35,885 nucleotides of DNA from Methylococcaceae bacterium NSP1-2 (lineage in GTDB: Bacteria > Pseudomonadota > Gammaproteobacteria > Methylococcales > Methylomonadaceae): NCBI GenBank assembly GCA_002256685.1, contig NQJH01000001.1, positions 1 to 35,885 of the forward strand. The letters run 5' to 3'. How positions within the stretch are numbered: position 1 is the first letter of the stretch; each line of letters begins with the position of its first letter. The notes beneath the pieces are model-generated. The model was given only the letters and a program-made list of their open reading frames with translations, had not been told where the DNA came from and searched no databases. The translations under genes and the position numbers were made by a program. Shown in pieces: positions 1-7,647 of the stretch.

Positions 1-153
1 AAGTGTTGACACATCATTATAAATCTTTATGGGTGGATTAAAATGTACAAATCTTGGTTTTTCGGGTTTAGGAAGTTCCCTAGAAAAGAAAATCGCTTAC
101 AAATGGGAAGAATTCCCGCAAAAAATGATAAGTTCATAACAATAAATTTCCAT

Positions 154-306
154 GTATAAAAACCTCGCAAGTTTATATACATGCGGACTTTTTACTAAGA
201 ACTTAACTGAGTTTAATAAAACGCTGGTTAAGTTTTAGCAAAAAGTCAGCGTGTATAAATCACTCAAACCTGCGAGGTCTTTAAGACCTTGCAGGTTTAT
301 TTATAC
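154..306. repeat. MITE-like palindromic element
   Basis: The segment begins with TGTATAA and ends with TTATACA. It folds on itself as a long imperfect inverted repeat: the stretch from about 173 to 209 pairs with about 227 to 260. The right arm holds a further near-perfect palindrome at about 266-298, built on AAACCTGCGAGGTC and GACCTTGCAGGTTT. There is no open reading frame of note and no obvious target-site duplication. This looks like a non-autonomous, MITE-like or REP-like element. Bases 1-153 contain only short chance reading frames, and I recognise nothing else there. Confidence 0.6.
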
Positions 307-316
307 AGTCAGATTT

Positions 317-336
317 ATTGATATGAGCTTATCAAT
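317..336. repeat. Small inverted repeat upstream of the acetyltransferase gene
   Basis: ATTGATA (317-323) and TATCAAT (330-336) are perfect inverted arms around a 6-nt centre. They lie 56 bases before the start of the next gene, where an operator or promoter could be. There is no further evidence of function. Confidence 0.3.
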
Positions 337-391
337 TAATACTCAAAACATTATCAATGTCATTGCACTGATAAAAAATGGTTAATTTATT

Positions 392-1564
392 ATGATGAAA
401 CTTGAAATTATTGATAATATTCTGGATTTTGAAAAACTAATCCCCGCTTGGGATAAAATATATAACGCGCTTTCTTTACAACCTCCTTTTTCTGTCAGTG
501 ATTGGAATTTAACGTGGTGGAAACATTATGGTAAAGACAATCAATTATTTATTTTAACTATTTATCAGGATAATGAACTTTGCGGCATTGCACCTTTATA
601 TATTCAGAAAAAAAATGGCATAAAAACCATTAAATTTCTGAGTTCAGGTGAATCAGATTATTTGGACTTTTTATTTCTACCAGAGCGAGAAAAAGAATGT
701 CTTGCTTTTATTTTTGATTATCTTTTTAAACAAAAAAACTGGGATATATTGGATTTAACTGATATTCCAGAACAATCTGTATTAGCTCAAAATTACACTG
801 AACTTCTTTCCCCTTTATCCACAGCAGGAATGACGCTGCTTCCTGATATTATTTGTCCTTATCTGCAATGGGAACAAAGTTATGATGAGTTCTTAAAATC
901 GAAAAGTAGTAACTTTCGTTATGATTTAAAAAGAAAACTTAAACGAGCAAAGCAGTTAGGCGAGGTTTCTTTTCGAGTAATTGAAAATATGGATGACTGT
1001 ATTAGCTTCGCTAAAATTGCAGAAATTTATCAGAAACGCTGGGAAAAAAAAGCAACGGACTCTATAATTCGTAGCGATATTGGTCAACAATTTTTGGAAG
1101 AAATGTGCAAAATTTGGGAAACTAAAAAATATCTAAAAATACCTGTCATGACAATAAATGATAAACCAGTGGCTTTTTGCTTAGGGTTTATTGAGCATAA
1201 TAAATTTTATTACTATATTCCTTCATTTGATACCGAATTTGTTAATATTTCCCCTGGAAATCTATTGATAGAATTTATTGTAGAAAACTTTCAAAATTTA
1301 GGAATTACTGAACTTGATTTTATGAAAGGAGAAGAATCCTACAAATTGAAATGGAGTTCTACTTTCCGCACAAATTATCGACTACTCGTTGCTAATAATT
1401 TAATAAAAAGTAAACTTATTTATTTAAGCCAATTAAATTATATTAAGTTTAAAAACATAGCAAAAACTTCAGAAACTTTGCGCTGGATACGTTTCGATTT
1501 GTTGGGAAAAATAAAATATTTATTGAAGACAATAAGTAATAGTACGTTGACGCATAAAAACTAA
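392..1564 (+). CDS. GNAT/FemAB-like acyltransferase (CelD/BioF2-like, Acetyltransf_6 type)
   Basis: The 390-residue protein fits the Acetyltransf_6 family of acyltransferases, often found in exopolysaccharide clusters and annotated as CelD-like or FemAB-like. The family signature is the C-terminal stretch LDFMKGEESYKLKWSS (about residues 317-332). Upstream of it is the basic segment SSNFRYDLKRKLKRAKQ, followed by an acyl-CoA-type fold with the strand KFYYYIPSFD. No signal peptide or TM segment is visible, so it is probably cytoplasmic, acting on a sugar or lipid precursor. The gene is distinctly more AT-rich than the rest of the window. It stands alone, convergent with the NRPS locus, so its pathway partner may lie upstream of the window. 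The start at the first of two adjacent ATG codons is arbitrary; no clear Shine-Dalgarno site precedes it. The fold is fairly sure, the substrate unknown. Confidence 0.8.
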   Translation: MMKLEIIDNILDFEKLIPAWDKIYNALSLQPPFSVSDWNLTWWKHYGKDNQLFILTIYQDNELCGIAPLYIQKKNGIKTIKFLSSGESDYLDFLFLPEREKECLAFIFDYLFKQKNWDILDLTDIPEQSVLAQNYTELLSPLSTAGMTLLPDIICPYLQWEQSYDEFLKSKSSNFRYDLKRKLKRAKQLGEVSFRVIENMDDCISFAKIAEIYQKRWEKKATDSIIRSDIGQQFLEEMCKIWETKKYLKIPVMTINDKPVAFCLGFIEHNKFYYYIPSFDTEFVNISPGNLLIEFIVENFQNLGITELDFMKGEESYKLKWSSTFRTNYRLLVANNLIKSKLIYLSQLNYIKFKNIAKTSETLRWIRFDLLGKIKYLLKTISNSTLTHKN

Positions 1565-1575
1565 TAACTTGAAAC

Positions 1576-1680
1576 CGTCATTGCAGCAGAGAGCGTATAG
1601 TGAGGATTCACCGCAATCCAGAAGCCAAGGATGGCATGGACAGTCATATCCTCGGATTGCCCTCGCTTCGTGATGTGGCT
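1576..1680. repeat. REP-like intergenic repeat
   Basis: The stretch starts with CGTCATTGCAGC and contains GCAATCC (1613-1619) facing GGATTGC (1654-1660), with CCAAGGAT/ATCCTCGG arms inside. It ends in CCTCGCTTCGTGATG. This is a degenerate copy of the CGTCATTGC...GCAATCCAG type of dispersed palindrome common between genes in many gammaproteobacteria. It sits between two convergent genes. Confidence 0.55.
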
Positions 1681-1723
1681 ACACTAAACTAGACACACTA
1701 ACTTAACCTGAGTTCGACATAAA

Positions 1724-1739
1724 AAAAAGCAGCCTTTTT
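1724..1739. terminator. Possible weak bidirectional terminator
   Basis: AAAAAG (1724-1729) and CTTTTT (1734-1739) form a 6-bp AT-rich stem with a CAGC loop. On the minus strand the stem is followed by more T residues. It lies about 80 bases past the stop of the thioesterase fragment, between convergent genes, so it could serve both sides. The stem is weak. Confidence 0.3.
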
Positions 1740-1815
1740 AAAAATCTGAAAGGATATGAAGTTGTTCATACCCAAATTATTTCAAAAAAGACTACCCAAA
1801 ATGATTTTACATTAA

Positions 1816-2223
1816 CTATTCTGTGCCACCACCCATTGCTTTATCCATACAAGCTATTATTTTTTCAGCTAGGATTTTGACATGAGGCTCTGCACACAAC
1901 TCATGATGCGCTCCAGTAACCTGATGAACCTCTAGTTTATCCCCCAAAAGTTCTTTCCATGCTTGTTCTGGAGAGGCAAAACTAAAAAACATTGATCCCC
2001 TGTCAGATGCTTGAAATAAGGTCACACGGTTATTATAAGTTTTTAGCTGATAACCCTTACGACACGCTAAGTCAGGACCTAACGCATAAATGTGAGGTTT
2101 GAAATCGATGTCGGTGTATCGATCCTTTTTTGTTTGCAGATAATCAATTTTATTTTTAACCAGCTCCAAGAATTGGCTTGGCTTCAGTTTAAAAAACTTT
2201 TGGATAATTCGACGATAGGGCAA
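1816..2223 (-). pseudogene. NRPS thioesterase, C-terminal fragment (frameshifted from the gene at 2189-5797)
   Basis: This reading frame carries the C-terminal half of a type I thioesterase domain, which would release the finished peptide from the NRPS. The motif VTGAHHELCAEPHV (about residues 102-115) matches the G-x-H...EPHV region that holds the catalytic His. The frame has no proper start; its first listed codon is a TTG, and in-frame sequence extends upstream as PEEQLLPYRRIIQ. The N-terminal half of the same domain, with the catalytic Ser in GFSFGG, is in the other frame of the preceding gene. Between them, a stretch that normally holds the strand and catalytic Asp (of the LLALxD type) is missing. 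It is best read as a broken TE, not a separate gene. Confidence 0.75.
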
Positions 2224-5200
2224 TAACTGTTCTTCGGGTCACTTGGTGTCCATTTGTAAGTAGTTGGCAAGCCATTTCATAGGCAATCATGCCACCAAAA
2301 GAAAATCCAATTAAATAGTAAGGTCCTTGCGGCTGTACCTGTTGCATTTCCTTAATATAGTGGCTAGCCAGTTCTTTCAATGTGGGCAGCTGGAGAGACT
2401 GATCACTAATTACCGCTGCCATGCCATAGCGCAGAAAATAGAGCGGCTGATCCTTTCCCAAATGTCGTGTCAAGTCTTCCAGTATGACGGTGTGAATTGC
2501 AAATAGGGGGGGACGCGAACCTTGGGTCTGAATGGGAATAAGAGAATACCATGAAGGTTGCTGCTCGCCTGACGATATTATTTTTCCCAGGGCTTCAATT
2601 GTTGGAGATTGGTAAAATGCACCTAGGGGTAAGTCAATATCGAATAGTTTATTAACTTCAACAATGAACTTAACCGCTAACAAGGAATGCCCACCCAACT
2701 CGAAGAAATTATCGTGAATACCAACACGATCAATCCCCAATGTATTACCCAAAATATCGGCTAGCCGTTGCTCTACTTCATTGCGTGGAGCAATAAAACC
2801 AGCATCCATAATCTGTAGACTGGTATCAGGTGCTGGCAATGCTTTTCGATTCAATTTGCCATTAGGGGTAAGTGGCAGAGCATCAAGGAACATAAACGCA
2901 GAAGGGATCATGAACTCAGGCATTCTCTCCTTAAGGAAGTCGCGTAACTCGGAGATACTTGGCGTGACATTGTCTTTTGGCACTAGATATGCCACTAACC
3001 GCTTTATCCCACCGTCTTCGTGTACCAACACGGCAACTTCACGCACCGCTGGGTGTTCCAATAGCTTCGCTTCGATATGCCCTAGTTCAATCCGAAAGCC
3101 GCGTATCTTGACTTGGAAGTCGTTACGACCAAGGTATTCAATAGTGCCGTCAGCCAACCAACGAACTAAATCGCCCGTTTTGTACAGCCGTGGGTTAGAG
3201 TCTTCTGAGAACGGGTCGGCAACAAATTGTTCTTCAGTCAGATCGGGGCGTTTGAAATAGCCTCTCGCTACGCCCGCTCCGCCGATGTAAAGTTCGCCTG
3301 CCACGCCGATGGGAACAGGTTGTTTAGTGGCATCGAGTATATAAATGCGAGTGTTAGCAATGGGACAACCGATGGATTGCCAACTCAGCGCATTGACGGA
3401 TGTTTCATGAATGGTCGAATTAACGGTAGTCTCGGTGGGTCCGTAGGCATTAAATAATGTTGGACGATAACTTTTGCGTTCAAACCAAGCGGCTAACACG
3501 TTGCTGTTCACTGCTTCGCCACCTATTATGTTCAGGCGAATAGTGGAGGGGATAGTAACGTGTTCTTCTTGAATCAATTGTTGCCAGAATGCAGTGGGTA
3601 GTTTAACAACGGTGACGGCATTCTTTTCGCACAATGCCCAAAAATTGTCTGCACCCGATAGCCAGTTGTCGCTACTCGATGCCCAGTCGTCGCTGCGTAG
3701 TACTAATCCAGCACCCGAAGATAAGGTAATAAATATCTCTTGTACCGACACGTCGAAAGCTATTGGAGAAAACTGTAGCATTCGGTCTGTAGCACTCATA
3801 GCGTAACGCTTTCTTATGTCAGTAATCATACTGCACACGCCGCTATGCTCGATCATCACGCCTTTGGGTTTTCCAGTAGAGCCAGAGGTGTAAATTATGT
3901 AAGCTAGGTGTGTTGGAGTAAGCCCTATATCGTGGCAGTTTAGGTTGGTGCTAGGCTGAGTTGCCCACGGAGGTGACTGCGCGTCCAGATCGATTACTGG
4001 CAATGTTTTTGCTAGGTTCACAAACAGATTTTCGAGCCGACTGTGCGTTAGCAAAGCAATAGGCGCACTGTCCTCAATAATCGTGGTGAGCATGTCGATT
4101 GGATAGGACGGATTCAGTGGCACATAAGTACCGCCCGCCTTGAGAACAGCCAATAGTCCGACTAACATATTCAAACTGCGCTGGACGCAGATGGCGACCA
4201 TCACTTCTGGTTTAACGCCCAATTCGCGCAGGTAATGTGCCAATTGGTTGGCTTGCGCATTCAGTTCGGCGTAGGTGAGTTGCTTGCCTTCATACACCAC
4301 CGCCACCGCCTGTGGAGTCTTCGCTACCTGTTCTTCAAACAGTTCGTGGATACATTTATCTTGCGGATAGTCAGCGTTAGTGGCATTCCATTCGACCAAT
4401 AATTGCTGACGTTCAGGTGCGGTAAGTAGCGGTAATTCAGCAATGCTTGTTTCTGGGTGCGCGACTATGGCTGCCAGTAATATTTGAAAATGCCCCGCCA
4501 GTCGGGTAATGGTTTCCGCATTGAATAAATCCGTGCTGTATTGAATCGTACCCGTTAGACCATCGGCATGTTCGACTAATGAAAGCACCAAATCAAACTT
4601 GGCAGTCTCCTTGGTTACCTTTAATTTGTTAATCGTTAGATTAGGCAGTTGCATGTCGTGCTGCACGCTAGTGGATTGTTGCAAAACGAACATGACTTGA
4701 AACAACGGATGACGGCTCATATCGCGTTGTATTTGCAATTCAGCGACCAGTTTCTCAAAGGGCATGTCTTGATGTGCGTAGGCACTTAAGCAGACCTCGC
4801 GCACTCGACTTAACAACTGGTTAAAACTGGGCGACCCTGATAAATCGGTGCGTAATACCAGTGTATTGATAAAAAAACCTATTAGATTTTCAATTTCCTG
4901 CTGATTACGACCCGCAATCGCCGTGCCGACCACAATGTCATCCTGACGGCTGTAACGGTGTAATAGCAGTTGAAAAGCCGCTAATAGGGTCATGAATAAA
5001 GTCACGTTTTGCCGTTGACTCAAGGTTTTTAAACCTTGGGTTAGTGCGGCTGATAAGTGAAAGGTTTCTCGCGTACCCTGATAAGACGGCTGCTTCGGAC
5101 GGGGTTTATCCGTCGGTAATTCCAGTGTGGTCAGCTCAGCCAGTTGGGTTTTCCAATAGCTGATCTGTTTTTCCAATACTTCACCCTGTAGCCATTCCCG

Positions 5201-5797
5201 TTGCCAGACCGAATAATCCGCATACTGAATGGGCAGTTCAGGTAACGTACTCGTTTGACTTTGGCTAAACGCGGTGTAAAGACTTGCCAATTCTCGCCTA
5301 AACACGTCCATAGACCAACCATCAGACACAATATGATGGATGGTTATCATTAGGACATGTTCCTGAGCGGATAGCTTGATTAGCAAGGCTCGCATTAACG
5401 GAGCTTGTTTGAGATCAAACGCTTTGTTTGCTTCTGCATCGAGAATACCTTGGACTTCACTGTCTCGATATTCTTGAGGCTGTGCCGATAAGTCCATCAA
5501 GGTACATTCAAAAGGCAGAGCTGCCATGATGACTTGAAGCGGTTCGCCGTCCTGTTCAATAAAGTAAGTACGCAATACTTCATGACGAGTGACAATCTCA
5601 TTAAGGCTCTGCTGCAATGCAGACACATTCAGCTCGCCGTTGAGTTGAACGCACCAAGGCATATTATAATTACCACTCTCTCCCAGTAGGCGATCCAAAA
5701 ACCATAGCCGTTGTTGGGCGAATGAGGTGGGAAAAGTGTATGTGTTATCAGCAGATTCTTGTAAAGAATCATCGTCATTTTGTTCTTGATAGCTCAT
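2189..5797 (-). CDS. NRPS module 4: C-A-PCP plus N-terminal part of a thioesterase (gene broken in the TE)
   Basis: This is a 1202-residue terminal NRPS protein. The condensation domain (about 20-450) has SFAQQRLW, IHHIVSDGW (His154, His155, Asp159), IGFFINTLV and HQDMPFEKL. The adenylation domain (about 485-990) has VLKAGGTYVPL, YIIYTSGSTGKPKG, FDVSVQEIF (Asp682 is the alpha-amino-binding residue), NAYGPTETTVN, YKTGDL and NGKLNRK (Lys981). The carrier domain has GGHSLL (Ser1038, phosphopantetheine site). The thioesterase begins near 1095 and shows GFSFGG (Ser1166); it leaves frame after GHQVT (1183-1187) and stops 15 residues later, with the rest at 1816-2223. The start of the TE also looks short around FAIH, where a glycine loop is expected. 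The gene starts 19 bases after the preceding NRPS stop, so the two are probably co-transcribed. Its first 23 residues are a polar, acidic extension. The substrate is not predicted. Confidence 0.9.
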   Translation of the reverse strand: MSYQEQNDDDSLQESADNTYTFPTSFAQQRLWFLDRLLGESGNYNMPWCVQLNGELNVSALQQSLNEIVTRHEVLRTYFIEQDGEPLQVIMAALPFECTLMDLSAQPQEYRDSEVQGILDAEANKAFDLKQAPLMRALLIKLSAQEHVLMITIHHIVSDGWSMDVFRRELASLYTAFSQSQTSTLPELPIQYADYSVWQREWLQGEVLEKQISYWKTQLAELTTLELPTDKPRPKQPSYQGTRETFHLSAALTQGLKTLSQRQNVTLFMTLLAAFQLLLHRYSRQDDIVVGTAIAGRNQQEIENLIGFFINTLVLRTDLSGSPSFNQLLSRVREVCLSAYAHQDMPFEKLVAELQIQRDMSRHPLFQVMFVLQQSTSVQHDMQLPNLTINKLKVTKETAKFDLVLSLVEHADGLTGTIQYSTDLFNAETITRLAGHFQILLAAIVAHPETSIAELPLLTAPERQQLLVEWNATNADYPQDKCIHELFEEQVAKTPQAVAVVYEGKQLTYAELNAQANQLAHYLRELGVKPEVMVAICVQRSLNMLVGLLAVLKAGGTYVPLNPSYPIDMLTTIIEDSAPIALLTHSRLENLFVNLAKTLPVIDLDAQSPPWATQPSTNLNCHDIGLTPTHLAYIIYTSGSTGKPKGVMIEHSGVCSMITDIRKRYAMSATDRMLQFSPIAFDVSVQEIFITLSSGAGLVLRSDDWASSSDNWLSGADNFWALCEKNAVTVVKLPTAFWQQLIQEEHVTIPSTIRLNIIGGEAVNSNVLAAWFERKSYRPTLFNAYGPTETTVNSTIHETSVNALSWQSIGCPIANTRIYILDATKQPVPIGVAGELYIGGAGVARGYFKRPDLTEEQFVADPFSEDSNPRLYKTGDLVRWLADGTIEYLGRNDFQVKIRGFRIELGHIEAKLLEHPAVREVAVLVHEDGGIKRLVAYLVPKDNVTPSISELRDFLKERMPEFMIPSAFMFLDALPLTPNGKLNRKALPAPDTSLQIMDAGFIAPRNEVEQRLADILGNTLGIDRVGIHDNFFELGGHSLLAVKFIVEVNKLFDIDLPLGAFYQSPTIEALGKIISSGEQQPSWYSLIPIQTQGSRPPLFAIHTVILEDLTRHLGKDQPLYFLRYGMAAVISDQSLQLPTLKELASHYIKEMQQVQPQGPYYLIGFSFGGMIAYEMACQLLTNGHQVTRRTVIALSSNYPKVF

Positions 5798-5816
5798 AGG
5801 TTCATTATTTTATTGG

Positions 5817-6578
5817 TTAACGTTTGCGCGGTAATACTTTAATCGCAGTCCTAACATTGTCAGGAATTTTTTGTTCTAGTGTATTTTCCAATTTTACTGA
5901 TAACTCCGCAATAGTGGGGGCATCAAACAATGAAGACAGCGGAAATTCAATTTGATAGTGTTTATTAATACGCACAATCAACTGCACTGCCAATAATGAA
6001 TGACCGCCTAATTCAAAGAAATTATCATGAATACTAATTTGGTCAATATGAAGAACTTCTTGCCAAATAGTAACCAGTTTTTCTTCAATCGGAGACCGTG
6101 GCGGCACATAAGAATGTCTGACTTCAGCGTGGCTTTGATCGGGTTCAGGCAATGCTTTTCTGTCTAGCTTACCATTAGGAGTAAGCGGCAGGGCATCGAG
6201 ATACACAAATGTTGATGGAATCATGTACTCTGGTAATAGCGGCTTAAGAAAGTCTCGCAACTCAACAGTACTTGGTACTTCCGTATTGTGCGCTATCAAA
6301 TAGGCTACCAAGCGTTTGTCCCCAGTAGCTGGTTCGTACACGCCAACCGCCACTTCTCGTAGTTGCTGATGCTGACATAACGTAGCTTCTATATCGCCCA
6401 GCTCAATACGAAATCCGCGTATTTTTACCTGAAAGTCATTGCGTCCAAGGAATTCTATGGCACCGTCTGCACGCCATCGTGCAAGATCGCCGGTCTTGTA
6501 CATATAGGTTTCGGGTTCGCTGACAAATGGGTCAGTCAGAAAGCGTTCGGCTGAGTTCGGGTTTGCCCAAGTAGCCAC
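5817..6578 (-). pseudogene. NRPS module 3, end of A3 and PCP3 (frameshifted fragment)
   Basis: The 253-codon frame continues A3 after a frameshift near 6555. From about residue 9 it reads AERFLTDPF, then YKTGDLARW, RNDFQVKIRGFRIELG and NGKLDRK (the A10 lysine near 137), followed by a carrier domain with DNFFELGGHSLL (Ser194). It ends in IKVLPRKR and a stop, a natural protein boundary: the next NRPS protein starts 19 bases on. Residues 1-8 are out-of-frame sequence, so the listed start is not real. The A-PCP linker here (HAEVRHSYVPPRSPIEE) is almost the same as the one after A2, which shows that the two modules share a recent duplication or conversion. Confidence 0.8.
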
Positions 6579-7647
6579 ATGCTACGCCAGCACCGCCGAT
6601 ATAAAGTTCGCCTGTTATCCCTATGGGTACTGGTGCGTTGTTAGTGTCAAGAATATAGATTTGTGTGTTAGCAATAGGACGACCAATAGGCGGCAATATC
6701 TCCCAATCTTCATACTTTTCGGGTAGCGTAAATGCTGTGACCACATGGGTTTCAGAGGGACCATACTGATTGATTAGATGACATTCACGAAGACCCGCGA
6801 AAAAGTCGCTGATCTCAGGTGTAATACGCAACTGTTCGCCAGCGGTGATAACTTCTCGAAGACAGTCTGGATAATGTCCCACGGCAACCGCTGAACGAGC
6901 CAGATGTTCAAGTGCGATGAAGGGCATGAATAGCCGCTCAACACGTTTCTGCTCCAGATATTGTAACAATATCCACGGATCACGGCGTGCCTCTTCACTA
7001 ATTAGTACCAACAAGCCGCCACCGCACCAAGTGGAAAATAGTTCTTGAAAGGAAACATCGAAACTAATTGGGGAATATTGAAGCGTACAAGCGGTGGATG
7101 CTACTCGCGCATTGTTCATCTGCCAGATAATCAGGTTAACCAAGGCTCGATGAGGCATGGTTACGCCTTTAGGCTGCCCTGTAGACCCAGAGGTATAGAT
7201 CACATAAGCAAGATTGGCTGGGGTAAGTCCTATTTCGTGATGATTCAAATTGCTGGTTGGCTGACTCACCCACAAAGATGGAGCGACATCTAAATCAATT
7301 ATTGGCACGGTTTTTGTTATGTCACTAAACAAACTTTTGAGCTTACCTTGCGTAAGTAACGCCACTGGCGCACTGTTTTCGAGCATGAATAATAAGCGTT
7401 CTTTTGGGTAAGCGGGATCGATTGGTACATAAGCCCCACCTGCCTTAAGAATAGCCAACACGCCCACTACCATATTCAAGCACCGATCAACACAGATAGC
7501 GACCCGTGCATCGGGCTTAACGCCTAACGCACGAAGGTGATGCGCTAGCTGGTTAGCTTGGGCGTTCAATTCAGTATAGCTGAGTTGGCTATCTTCATAC
7601 ACGACTGCCACCTTGTGTGGCGTTTTTGCGACTTGCGCCTCAAACAA
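6532..7647 (-). pseudogene. NRPS module 3, N-terminal part of adenylation domain A3 (fragment)
   Basis: The 371-codon frame covers A3 motifs A1 to A6: VAKTPHKVAVVYED, ILKAGGAYVPIDPAYP, YVIYTSGSTGQPKG, FDVSFQELF (Asp197, Val198, Gln201), the strand EVITAGEQL and NQYGPSETHVV (293-303), then ELYIGGAGVACGYLGKPEL. It then runs out of frame (SRTLSD, stop) where TAERF is expected, and the next fragment resumes the domain. Upstream, it is cut from C3 by another frame break near 7697. In-frame codons WNATKTDYPKDKCVHEL precede the listed TTG start, so that start is only the end of the deletion scar. The domain is closest to A domains with long FMPFIAL and NQYGPSE signatures; I do not assign the amino acid. 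Confidence 0.8.
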
